A stretch of DNA of 64,000 nt, taken from assembly GCF_030818955.1 (NCBI RefSeq), contig NZ_JAUTBF010000001.1, positions 1,240,001 to 1,304,000 of the forward strand, given 5' to 3'. The notes below the pieces were generated by a model that was not told the origin of the DNA, did not search any database, and saw nothing but the letters and a program-made list of their open reading frames with translations. Source of the DNA: Microbacterium trichothecenolyticum (lineage in GTDB: Bacteria; Actinomycetota; Actinomycetes; Actinomycetales; Microbacteriaceae). Both the position numbers and the translations under genes were made by a program. Below, piece after piece: positions 17,008 through 23,954 of this stretch (position 1 is its first letter; each line of letters begins with the position of its first letter).

Positions 17008-17768
17008 TGTCATCACCGTCCCTCGCCCCCGTGAAGGCTCGCCGTCTCGTTCCGATCGGCGTCGCCGTCGGTCTCGCGATCGCGCTGGTCTCGACGCTTC
17101 CCGCGAGCGCGCACGTGACCGTGGGAGCGACGAGCACCGAGCCCGGAAGCTTCTCACGGCTGACGTTCGCCGTTCCCACCGAATCGAAGGACGAGTCGAC
17201 GGTGCGCATCGAAGTCGCGCTCCCGGAAGACGTGCCCTTCCGATCCGTGCGCACGGTACCTGTCGCGGGATGGGATGCGCAGCTGACCCGCGAAGACCTG
17301 CCGACGCCGGTCGACGACGGACACGGAGGAACGATCACCCAAGCCGTCACGAGGGTGGTGTGGACGGCGACGGAGGGAAACGGCATCCATCCCGATCAAA
17401 CGGGTCTGTTCACGATCGCGGTCGGCCCCCTGCCGCACGACGAGCAGGAGCTGTACTTCCCCGCGGTGCAGACCTACGACAGCGGAAGGGAGGTCGCGTG
17501 GACGCAAGAGGCCACCGGCGGAGTAGAACCGGATCGGCCCGCTCCGAGCATTCACGTCGTCGCGGCCGGAAGCGGCACCGCCTCCGGTGAGGACTCCCAC
17601 GACACCGCATCCGCCGCGGCGGACCACGCAACGGTCGAGGCAGCCACGTCCGACTCGACCATCGCGCGCTGGGCCCTGGGCCTCGGCGGCTTCGGTGTGC
17701 TCCTGGGCGGGGCTGGTCTCGTCATCGCGATCCGCGGAGCCCGCCGCTCCCGGGATATCGCGACGTGA
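17007..17768 (+). CDS. YcnI-like copper-associated membrane protein (DUF1775)
   Basis: A 253-residue exported protein: signal helix (PIGVAVGLAIALVSTLPASA) with cleavage before H34, then a YcnI/DUF1775 domain starting AHVTVGATSTEPGSFSRLTFAVPTE, a Ser/His/Ala-rich linker and a C-terminal membrane helix with RGARRS at the inside. In characterised relatives the new N-terminal His after signal cleavage binds Cu(II) and the domain acts as a copper chaperone beside YcnJ. Here the CopC-CopD gene follows with a 4-base overlap. The coupling of this pair to a NitT/TauT-type importer suggests uptake of a copper-linked ligand, which is inference. Confidence 0.88.
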   Translation: MSSPSLAPVKARRLVPIGVAVGLAIALVSTLPASAHVTVGATSTEPGSFSRLTFAVPTESKDESTVRIEVALPEDVPFRSVRTVPVAGWDAQLTREDLPTPVDDGHGGTITQAVTRVVWTATEGNGIHPDQTGLFTIAVGPLPHDEQELYFPAVQTYDSGREVAWTQEATGGVEPDRPAPSIHVVAAGSGTASGEDSHDTASAAADHATVEAATSDSTIARWALGLGGFGVLLGGAGLVIAIRGARRSRDIAT

Positions 17769-19396
17769 GCCGTCCGAGCGCGGTCCGTCTTCTGACGATC
17801 GCGCTGATCGCCGTCGCACTCGCGATGGCGCATCTGTTCACGTCACCCGCTCCCGCGGTCGCGCACGCCTACCTCCTCTCGTCGACGCCATCGAACGGCG
17901 AGACGGTGACGTCCGCTCCGGCGGAGGTCGTCGTCGTCATGTCCGAACCGGTCACCCTCGTCGCACGCGAGAACGCGGTCACCGTTCGCGATGCGGCAGG
18001 AGAACGTGTGGATGCCGGCGCGTCACTCAGCGACGACGGATCGGCCGTGCACATCCGGCTGCAGCCAGACCTGCCCGACGGCGTGTACCTCGTCAGCTGG
18101 GCGGTGATCTCCGCCGACACCCACGCGACGGGCGGCTCGATCCAATTCGGGGTCAACATGCCGGCGACCGTCGTCGCCGACCACGACGACGCCCGGACGA
18201 CGACTCTGGCCTTCGCCCGGTGGGCCGCGGCGGCAACGCTGTCTCTCGGTCTCGTGCTCGGCTTCGGTGTGCTCCCCGCCCGACGGATCCTGAGCCCCGC
18301 AGCGGGCTCCCCGTCTACGCGCGCGGTGGCGCGAGTCGGCCTCGTCACGGTGATCGCCGCGAGCCTGGCGCAGGCGGTGACGCAGTTCGTCGCCGTGAGC
18401 GGAGAGGCCGCTCTGCCGCAGATCTGGGCATTCGCCGGGTCGGGCTACGGCCTCGTCGTGCTGGCGCGCGTGTCCGTCGCCGTCGCCGCTCTCGTGCTGG
18501 TCTCGCGAGACGAACGTCTCTCCTCTCCCCTCGCCTGCGGCGCTTGGGCGCTCGCGGGCCTCGTGACCGCGATCACCGTCGCTGCGAACGGACACGCGGG
18601 AGTGTCCCCCGGACGGTTGGCGACCGCGACGCTGCACATCGTCGGAGCGACCGCCTGGCTGGGCGGTCTCGTCGTGATCGTGCTGCTGCGGCGACGCGCG
18701 CTCGCGTTCCGGCACTGGTCGATCTACGCCGCGGCATCCGTCGTCGCCACCCTCGCCTCGGGACTCGCCCAGGCGGTCTGGGAGGTCGCCTACCCGGGTG
18801 CGCTCACCTCGACGGCGTACGGGTGGCTCCTGCTGAGCAAGCTCGCTCTCGTCGGGGTGACCGTCGGCCTCGGCGTCGCCGGCTGGCGGTGGACTCGCAC
18901 TCGTCAGCTCACCTCCGTCGACGACGGAGGGCGGCGTGCCCGCCGCCGCGTCGCCGTCGAGGCGTTCGTCGGCGTCGTCATCCTCGCGCTCTCGGGGCTG
19001 CTGTCCACCGGCGCTCCGGCCACGGCGGAGTACCGTCCCGCGCGTTCCGCGGCGACGACCATCGGTCCGTACGACGTCGACATCCGTGTCGAGAACGCGC
19101 GCGTCGGCTCCGCCGTGATCGCGGTCACCGCCGTCGGAGCGGTCGACCAACGCGCACCCGCTACCGCCACAGCGCGACTCGACAACCCCCGAGCAGGCAT
19201 CACCGCCGTCGCGGTCGACCTGCCCCACCGGGCGACCGCGACGGTGCCGCTCGACCAGCCCATGCCGGTGACCTTCCGCGGCGACCCCACGCTGCTGCCG
19301 GCAGAGGGAACATGGACCGTGACCGTCACCCTCGCGATCGACCAGTGGCACGAGTACACCGGCGCGGTCGCCATCGATGTGGAAGGGACGCCCTGA
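17765..19396 (+). CDS. CopC-CopD fusion copper protein (YcnJ-like)
   Basis: A 543-residue protein from GTG 17765. After a signal helix the mature part starts HAYLLSSTPSNGETV, the CopC fold with its N-terminal His, up to the SADTHATGGSIQFGVN motif near 125. Then come eight or so membrane helices of the CopD family (residues about 150-420, with conserved GHAGVSPGRLATATLHIVGATAWLGG), and a C-terminal extracytoplasmic domain resembling YtkA-like domains. The fusion imports or handles copper at the membrane. The overlap with YcnI and the shared operon support a joint copper role. Confidence 0.9.
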   Translation: MSRPSAVRLLTIALIAVALAMAHLFTSPAPAVAHAYLLSSTPSNGETVTSAPAEVVVVMSEPVTLVARENAVTVRDAAGERVDAGASLSDDGSAVHIRLQPDLPDGVYLVSWAVISADTHATGGSIQFGVNMPATVVADHDDARTTTLAFARWAAAATLSLGLVLGFGVLPARRILSPAAGSPSTRAVARVGLVTVIAASLAQAVTQFVAVSGEAALPQIWAFAGSGYGLVVLARVSVAVAALVLVSRDERLSSPLACGAWALAGLVTAITVAANGHAGVSPGRLATATLHIVGATAWLGGLVVIVLLRRRALAFRHWSIYAAASVVATLASGLAQAVWEVAYPGALTSTAYGWLLLSKLALVGVTVGLGVAGWRWTRTRQLTSVDDGGRRARRRVAVEAFVGVVILALSGLLSTGAPATAEYRPARSAATTIGPYDVDIRVENARVGSAVIAVTAVGAVDQRAPATATARLDNPRAGITAVAVDLPHRATATVPLDQPMPVTFRGDPTLLPAEGTWTVTVTLAIDQWHEYTGAVAIDVEGTP

Positions 19397-19703
19397 GGGG
19401 GACGTGACCACCCCGAACCGTGGTGACCGTCACGGAGGCGAGCTGGTGGGCATCGGTGACGGCGGGGAGCTGCGGGCGACGCCCCGGCCGATCACGGTGG
19501 TGATCGTATCGACCGGCTACCCCCGGTCTCTCAGCGGGGTGCGCCCCAGAATCGCGCCGTCTCGAGGACTGTTCAGAGCAGGGGCCACGAGGCGAGAGTT
19601 GAGGGGACAGCTCGGCGCAGGCGAATCGACGCTACCTTCTCGACACCGTGGTCATGCCCGGACGTTCAGTCCCACTCACGGGATCAGCGCCGGGGAGGTT
19701 GCG
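19397..19703. other. Non-coding interval
   Basis: No gene is seen. Two TGACC words near 19405 and 19424 do not keep the 10-bp spacing of the upstream arrays. The right end carries the MerR-type promoter described next. Confidence 0.4.
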
Positions 19704-19730
19704 TTGGAGTGAACTCCAAGACCTACCCTT
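19699..19730 (+). promoter_or_regulatory. MerR-type promoter with perfect operator dyad
   Basis: The perfect dyad TTGGAGT-GA-ACTCCAA (19704-19719) lies between a GTTGCG -35-like box (19699-19704) and TACCCT (19725-19730). The long 19-20 bp spacer is the hallmark of MerR-controlled promoters. TACCCT is six bases before ATG 19736, so the message would be leaderless. The dyad resembles those of NmlR/AdhR-type regulators. Confidence 0.65.
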
Positions 19731-19735
19731 TCGGC

Positions 19736-20221
19736 ATGAGCACGCAACCCGCCTTCACGGTGCTGGACGACTCGGACGCGAGCCTGGGGATCGCCGAGGT
19801 CGCACACCTCAGCGGACTCAGTCAGGACACGCTCCGCTGGTATGAGCGGGAGGGGCTCTTGCCCGCCGTGCATCGCGGGACAGACCGCAGGCGGCGTTAC
19901 TCCCGCCGGGACGCCGCGCTGGTGGAGATGCTCGCGAAACTGCGCGACAGCGGGATGCCGACGGAAGAGATGCGCGAGTTCTCCCGGCTCGTCGCCGGTG
20001 GCGCCGCTACCCACGGGCAGCGTCTGGCGATCCTGGAACGTCATCGCGACCGCATCCACCGCCGCCAAGTCGAACTCGACCAACACCTCGCGTCACTCGA
20101 CGAGAAAGTGAGTCACTACCGGTACCTCATCGGAGCCGGCCTCGACTGCGACGGCCAGCCCGTGCCGACACTCCCCGCAACCAGGTCATCCCCGACCCCT
20201 GCGGAAGGAGAGTCACGATGA
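19736..20221 (+). CDS. MerR-family regulator (NmlR/AdhR-like)
   Basis: A 161-residue regulator. Residues 15-60 are the MerR winged helix (IAEVAHLSGLSQDTLRWYEREGLLPAVHR), residues 60-85 the wing and helix (RRRRYSRRDAALVEMLAKLRDSGMPTEEM), then a long dimerisation coiled coil (RLAILERHRDRIHRRQVELDQHLASLDEKVSHYR). One Cys lies near the C-terminus (LDCDGQ). An earlier in-frame GTG (19709) falls inside the operator, so ATG 19736 is chosen. NmlR-type relatives sense aldehydes or electrophiles and control a neighbouring reductase. The next gene starts inside its stop codon and is the truncated aldo/keto reductase, fitting that logic. Confidence 0.85.
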   Translation: MSTQPAFTVLDDSDASLGIAEVAHLSGLSQDTLRWYEREGLLPAVHRGTDRRRRYSRRDAALVEMLAKLRDSGMPTEEMREFSRLVAGGAATHGQRLAILERHRDRIHRRQVELDQHLASLDEKVSHYRYLIGAGLDCDGQPVPTLPATRSSPTPAEGESR

Positions 20222-20265
20222 AGATGGCCACTACTGTCTTCGGTGACGGCCTGCGTGTGAGCGGC
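20218..20265 (+). pseudogene. Aldo/keto reductase, N-terminal stub
   Basis: The ATG at 20218 overlaps the MerR stop. The first residues, MKMATTVFGDGLRVSG, resemble the beginning of aldo/keto reductases (typically GDGLxVSxxGLG). Beyond about residue 16 the similarity ends and the following DNA belongs to a decayed methyltransferase. The gene has been cut by recombination. Confidence 0.45.
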
Positions 20266-20287
20266 ACCAGCGCCCGCGATCCTGAAC

Positions 20288-20459
20288 GAGCCCGGCCGGC
20301 CGGTACCCGCACCCGCGTTCGTCGAGTGGCTCATGGGTCTCTACGCAGGATGGGCCGCTGCCCCCGTCTTGGCCTGTCACACGGTCAACAGCTGACCGCT
20401 CTCGGCAACGGCGTCATACGCGCCAAGCGGCCGCAGCGCTCCGGGTGCTGCGCCCATGA
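20288..20459 (+). pseudogene. C-terminal remnant of a DNA cytosine methyltransferase
   Basis: Three frames together spell the end of a phage- or plasmid-type C5 methyltransferase: PAPAFVEWLMGLYAGW (around 20306-20350), LSHGQQLTALGNGV (about 20374-20415) and QAAAALRVLRP followed by TGA (about 20424-20459). The order FVEWxMGxxxGW, QQLxALGNGV, QAAxALR is that of intact family members. At least two frameshifts and loss of the N-terminal catalytic part make it a pseudogene. It suggests an old prophage or plasmid border next to the lower-GC cluster. Confidence 0.6.
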
Positions 20460-20540
20460 GCCGGGCATCGGGTTTACCGGCTCCCGATCAACGTCTCACT
20501 GATCTCCCCGAGGTCACGCTGGGCCTTCGTGCATCACTTT

Positions 20541-20574
20541 CTATCCTGAGATGCTCCGGGGCATCTCAGGATAG
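20541..20574. repeat. Perfect 14-bp inverted repeat
   Basis: CTATCCTGAGATGC and its exact complement are separated by six bases. There is no T tract on either side, so a terminator is doubtful. It lies between the methyltransferase remnant and the end of the PadR gene and may be a remnant of a mobile-element end or a protein-binding site. Confidence 0.5.
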
Positions 20575-20677
20575 TTCGGGGATGGCGGGCTCGAAGATCT
20601 AGAGCCTACGGTTGTAGTAGACGAAGCTGACGCGCAGTGGCATCAGGCTCGAAACCCGTGGACAAATCGACATGTCA

Positions 20678-21241
20678 CTACTGTGCGAGTTGATATTCGT
20701 CTGCTTGGATACGTTCGAGAAACTCTCGCGCCCAGGTTCTTTCGCCTACGAAAGCTTCACGAGTCAGCAGGAATATCTCGCGGATGTAATTGGCACGCGC
20801 GTCTGCGTGGAACCACGAGTTCATGTGTGAATCGAATGACTCAAGGAACCCATCGATAATGCTCAACCGCTTCTCAAGCGCGACAGTGATCTCAGTTTTG
20901 GTGAGCATGGGCAGGAAGCAGAGTGCGGGAAGGATATCGAGAGGCTGCGGGCGCTCATTCGAAACAATTTCACGCAGGAGACGAGTGAACTCGGCCTCAC
21001 CGCTCGGAGTAATCGAGTAGAGAGTCTTACTCGGACGTCTCTCATCCTGCTGCACGGCAGCGACCGCGATGTGACCCTCACGCGAAAGTGTACGGAGTTG
21101 GTTGTAGACGGACGGACGTGCAATATTCGCCCACTGGTCGGCGTTCCACGACGTCAGCTCGCGTTGGATGTCGTATCCGTGCGTCGGTTGCCTCAATCGG
21201 AGGGCGCCAAGGACGAGAAGCCTCGTTGCTTGGACGCTCAT
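20678..21241 (-). CDS. PadR-family transcriptional regulator
   Basis: A 187-residue PadR protein. The N-terminal winged helix is VLGALRLRQPTHGYDIQRELTSWNADQWANIARPSVYNQLRTLSREGHIAV (residues 9-60) with the wing KTLYSITPSGEAEFTRLL after it. The C-terminal half is the helical dimerisation domain. GGAGGG precedes ATG 21241. It is divergent from the RiPP operon and is its likely local repressor. A promoter overlapped by tandem 14-bp repeats lies between them, and a related sequence precedes the exporter operon. PadR regulators often respond to small aromatic or antibiotic molecules, so induction by the product is plausible but not shown. Confidence 0.9.
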   Translation of the reverse strand: MSVQATRLLVLGALRLRQPTHGYDIQRELTSWNADQWANIARPSVYNQLRTLSREGHIAVAAVQQDERRPSKTLYSITPSGEAEFTRLLREIVSNERPQPLDILPALCFLPMLTKTEITVALEKRLSIIDGFLESFDSHMNSWFHADARANYIREIFLLTREAFVGERTWAREFLERIQADEYQLAQ

Positions 21242-21392
21242 CAGTCCCTCCTCTCATGATCGGGTCATCGTTGCGCAGCGACGGTCGCAACCAACGACCC
21301 ACTCTAGCTTTCGCTCGGTCCGCCGGGCCTACCGCGGTGCACGCACGTCGCGAACTGTGCACCAGGAACGGTTACGGACCACGCAGGACTGC

Positions 21393-21421
21393 TTGACGAA
21401 CCTACCGGTCAGAAATAAGGT
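21393..21421 (+). promoter_or_regulatory. Promoter of the RiPP operon
   Basis: TTGACG (21393-21398), a 17-base spacer and TAAGGT (21416-21421) form a near-consensus vegetative promoter reading towards the small membrane protein and precursor genes. The tandem repeats begin at the last base of the -10 box, so a bound repressor would block initiation. Confidence 0.65.
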
Positions 21422-21448
21422 AAATTTGTCTAGATAAATTTGTCTAGA
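21418..21448 (+). repeat. Tandem 14-bp repeat, candidate operator
   Basis: TAAATTTGTCTAGA occurs twice without a gap (21421-21434 and 21435-21448). Each unit contains the self-complementary TCTAGA. The 10-mer AGGTAAATTT at 21418-21427 recurs at 30623-30632 beside the exporter operon promoter. It is the likely binding site of the divergent PadR protein. Confidence 0.6.
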
Positions 21449-21476
21449 TCGGAGCGGTGGGGAAGGTTGGCAAGCG

Positions 21477-21680
21477 ATGCGCTGGTACGTGCGTCACGAG
21501 CGACTCATCACGATGGTTTCGACGGCGGGAACGCTTGCTGGATGGGGAGTGGTTCTCGTACTGTTCCCAGCGCCCTGGGCGTTGGGCATATGTGCTGTCT
21601 ACTCCCTTGTTCTTGTGCAGTCGGCGCGCCGATGGCGTCGGCGTACCACGGCACGGGTCGACCCTCCGCTCGGTCGTTGA
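21477..21680 (+). CDS. Small two-helix membrane protein, first gene of the RiPP operon
   Basis: A 67-residue protein starting MRWYVRHERLITMV, with two hydrophobic stretches (about residues 12-30 and 33-48) joined by PAPWALG and ending in a strongly basic tail (ARRWRRRTTARVDP). That charge pattern puts both ends in the cytoplasm. GGAAGG lies about ten bases before the ATG, and the stop is 23 bases before the precursor start. No family is recognised. Position first in the operon and small size fit an immunity or maturation-accessory protein, as seen beside many bacteriocins. It could also be a chance ORF, although the membrane pattern argues against that. Confidence 0.55.
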   Translation: MRWYVRHERLITMVSTAGTLAGWGVVLVLFPAPWALGICAVYSLVLVQSARRWRRRTTARVDPPLGR

Positions 21681-21703
21681 TCCACTACACAACGGAGGTC
21701 AAG

Positions 21704-21922
21704 ATGCAACTCAAGATCGACTCGTTCATTGAGCACAGGTCGCGGTCGGTGCAGCCGGCCCTCGCCCCCCTCGGGATCGGCACTGCCGACGGCATCGGCG
21801 TGCTGGCGCCGGGTGGGTGTACGTGCACCTTCGGCTGCTCGTGCTCGTGCTCGTGCGGAGCCGTCTCCACGAGCGATGCAGTCGGCGAACTGGTGGCCGT
21901 CGGCGAGCTCGTGGCCGCATAG
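21704..21922 (+). CDS. SagA-like linear azole-containing peptide (LAP) precursor
   Basis: A 72-residue RiPP precursor. The leader (1-38) ends LAPGG, the same APGG junction found before the core of streptolysin S precursors. The core begins at Cys39 with CTCTFGCSCSCSC: six Cys (39, 41, 45, 47, 49, 51) alternating with Thr40, Thr42, Ser46, Ser48 and Ser50, ideal for thiazole and (methyl)oxazole formation. The tail GAVSTSDAVGELVAVGELVAA contains an exact tandem VGELVA repeat, encoded by a near-perfect 18-bp duplication (21881-21916). A strong GGAGGT site lies four bases before the ATG. The dehydrogenase, leader-binding and YcaO genes follow directly. A cytolytic or antibacterial product is inferred from SagA resemblance. 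Confidence 0.88.
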   Translation: MQLKIDSFIEHRSRSVQPALAPLGIGTADGIGVLAPGGCTCTFGCSCSCSCGAVSTSDAVGELVAVGELVAA

Positions 21923-21934
21923 GAGGGAACCGAA

Positions 21935-22846
21935 ATGGTTGAGGCAGGGCTCGCAAAAGCGACAGTCGCGATCTCGTCGTATCGACACACAAGTCCTGGT
22001 GCGGAAGCTATCGGCCTTCGTACACAGGGCTTGCGCTACGACAACATCGACGAGGCACGACTGCCGCGGGTGGCCGAGGACTTCCTGGTCGCGTCGAGGA
22101 CCAACGAATGGGACCGTGATGGTGCACTATCGGTGATGGACTACTTCGCCGATCCGATGATCGCGACATTCGGACGACTCGACCAGGACTCGTTCTTGGA
22201 AGGCCGCACCTACGCCCTGCCTCAACCAAATCCGATCGGGATGGAACTCGGCGAGAGCGTCCTCCGGCGCCGAAGCGTCCGGCTCTTCACCGGCGACTCG
22301 ATGTCGGCATCCGACCTGGCCGCTTTGCTTATCTATACCGCTGGAGTCACCGGAGAGGCTGAGGTGCCGTTGACGACGGGCGCGCATGAAAAATACTACT
22401 TCCGCGCGGCGCCCTCGGGTGGGGGGCTTTACCCCGTCGAACTGTACGTGGCCGTGATCAACGTGAATGGCCTCCCCAAGGGTGTATACCGCTACAGCCC
22501 GAGGAGGAACGTGCTCGTGGAGCACGGGCGAGCAATGTCCGTTGACGAACTCGCTGCGAGCATCTCTACGCCTGACGATCAGCTCAACACGAGAGGCGCC
22601 GCCGCGATTCTCCTGTTCGGCGCGACCCCCTGGCGCTCGATGCGAAAGTACGGCCCGAGAGGCCTCCGCTTCGTGTTCCACGAAGCCGGGGCGATGTCGG
22701 AGCACGTGCACTTGATTTCCACGTCGCTCGGACTTGGGAGCACCGATTGTTCAAGCTTCTACGACGACAAAGCCAACCTGGCGCTTGGGTTCGACGGTCA
22801 GTTCCGGTTCCTCGCACACATGGCGGTCGTCGGGTGGCCCGCCTGA
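21935..22846 (+). CDS. SagB-type FMN azoline dehydrogenase
   Basis: A 303-residue nitroreductase-fold protein of the SagB dehydrogenase family. Residues 1-100 are a family-specific N-terminal region; the FMN domain starts near LRRRSVRLFTGDSMSASDLAALL and has the diagnostic PSGGGLYPVELYVAVINV, with LASISTPDDQLNTRGAAAILLFG and a C-terminal GLGSTDCSSFYDDKANLALGFD. These enzymes oxidise thiazolines and oxazolines in the precursor to aromatic azoles. AGGAGGG is 7-10 bases before ATG 21935, and the gene starts 12 bases after the precursor stop. Length is close to that of characterised SagB proteins. Confidence 0.9.
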   Translation: MVEAGLAKATVAISSYRHTSPGAEAIGLRTQGLRYDNIDEARLPRVAEDFLVASRTNEWDRDGALSVMDYFADPMIATFGRLDQDSFLEGRTYALPQPNPIGMELGESVLRRRSVRLFTGDSMSASDLAALLIYTAGVTGEAEVPLTTGAHEKYYFRAAPSGGGLYPVELYVAVINVNGLPKGVYRYSPRRNVLVEHGRAMSVDELAASISTPDDQLNTRGAAAILLFGATPWRSMRKYGPRGLRFVFHEAGAMSEHVHLISTSLGLGSTDCSSFYDDKANLALGFDGQFRFLAHMAVVGWPA

Positions 22847-22910
22847 CATAGACGACCAGCACCCGCCGTACCCGATACCCAATCCCTCAGAACGCAGGAA
22901 AGAACGGTTG

Positions 22911-23954
22911 ATGAAATCCCATGAGATGCAAGTCAGGTTCAAATCCGAATACGCTCTCGTCGCCCACTCACCTGACACCGTTGAGCTACGCGCCGGGGTC
23001 TGGAACCCGCGGTCGATCACACTGACCGATGAGTCGGCGCGCGGGACGCTGCTGCCCATGCTGAAGGGCATCCAGGCGGGCGCCGCTCCGGCGAGCATCG
23101 CGTCCACGCTCGGTGTCGCGCGATCCGAGGTGGAAGCACTACTGGACAGCCTGCTCGAGGTAGGCGTGGTAAGCACAGGACAGAGCGGGCATCTGAACGC
23201 GCTTATCGAGCGGCAGGCAAGTCTCCCCATGATCGAGAAAGAACTCGACAGTCGCGTCCTTCTCATCGGCGACCGCGCGGTCTCTGAAGCTATCCACCGT
23301 CAGATCGCCGCCGAACTCGCCGACCGTGTTGAACTGGTCGCCGACGCGGACCCACTTTTATTGCGTCTGGCCGAGCTCGATCTCATGGCGTTCACCGACG
23401 GCCTGGCTCGCGAAGCGCTGTTCGAGAAATTTGAGGCATGGAAAGACACTGTCGTCGTGTTCGGAGCCTCCCATCTCAACCCGATCACGTTTGCCGTGCT
23501 GGATGAGATTGCTCAAGGCGTAGGGTTCGTCTGGTTGCATGGCGTCATCGACGGCCCCTACGTGTTCGTCGGACCGACCATCATCCCTGGACGCAGCGCA
23601 AACTACCGCGATCTTGAACAGCGGTTCATGATGAACACGCGGGAGTTGGCTTCTTACCAGAAGTACAAAGATGCGCTGGCGAAGGAAATGGTCATTGGCG
23701 AAGGCGATCCGTTGGGAGGGCCACTGGTAGATCTTCTTGCCGCGCACCTCTCGATCGAAGTGGTGAACTGGCTCAAATCGGGCGCGAACTTCACCGTCAA
23801 CAAGATCCTCGGCATCTACTTGCCAACAATGGAGATGGCCTACCACGAGATACTGCCCTCTCCATTCAACAGCTCCGCCACGAGCCTGCAAAGCAGAGAC
23901 GCGACGGACCTCTACTTCAATGTCAGAGACTGGCTAGGCGAAAACGATGACTGA
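22911..23954 (+). CDS. SagC-like TOMM leader-binding protein (E1-like/Ocin-ThiF type)
   Basis: A 347-residue protein. Residues 1-90 (FKSEYALVAHSPDTVELRAGVWNPRSITLTD...IASTLGVARSEVEALLDSLLEVGVV) form the PqqD-like winged-helix RiPP recognition element that grips the leader peptide. The rest resembles the ThiF/E1-like partner of YcaO enzymes, without obvious adenylation motifs. In SagC/SagD pairs this protein presents the precursor to the YcaO partner. ATG 22911 (AGGAAAG upstream) is chosen over a longer frame that runs back into the dehydrogenase gene. It overlaps the YcaO gene by eight bases. Confidence 0.85.
   Translation: MKSHEMQVRFKSEYALVAHSPDTVELRAGVWNPRSITLTDESARGTLLPMLKGIQAGAAPASIASTLGVARSEVEALLDSLLEVGVVSTGQSGHLNALIERQASLPMIEKELDSRVLLIGDRAVSEAIHRQIAAELADRVELVADADPLLLRLAELDLMAFTDGLAREALFEKFEAWKDTVVVFGASHLNPITFAVLDEIAQGVGFVWLHGVIDGPYVFVGPTIIPGRSANYRDLEQRFMMNTRELASYQKYKDALAKEMVIGEGDPLGGPLVDLLAAHLSIEVVNWLKSGANFTVNKILGIYLPTMEMAYHEILPSPFNSSATSLQSRDATDLYFNVRDWLGENDD

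Noticed and set aside
21440..21703. In-frame N-terminal extension of the RiPP precursor
   Set aside because: A strong GGAGGT site fixes the start at 21704; the extension crosses the tandem operator and the separate small membrane ORF.
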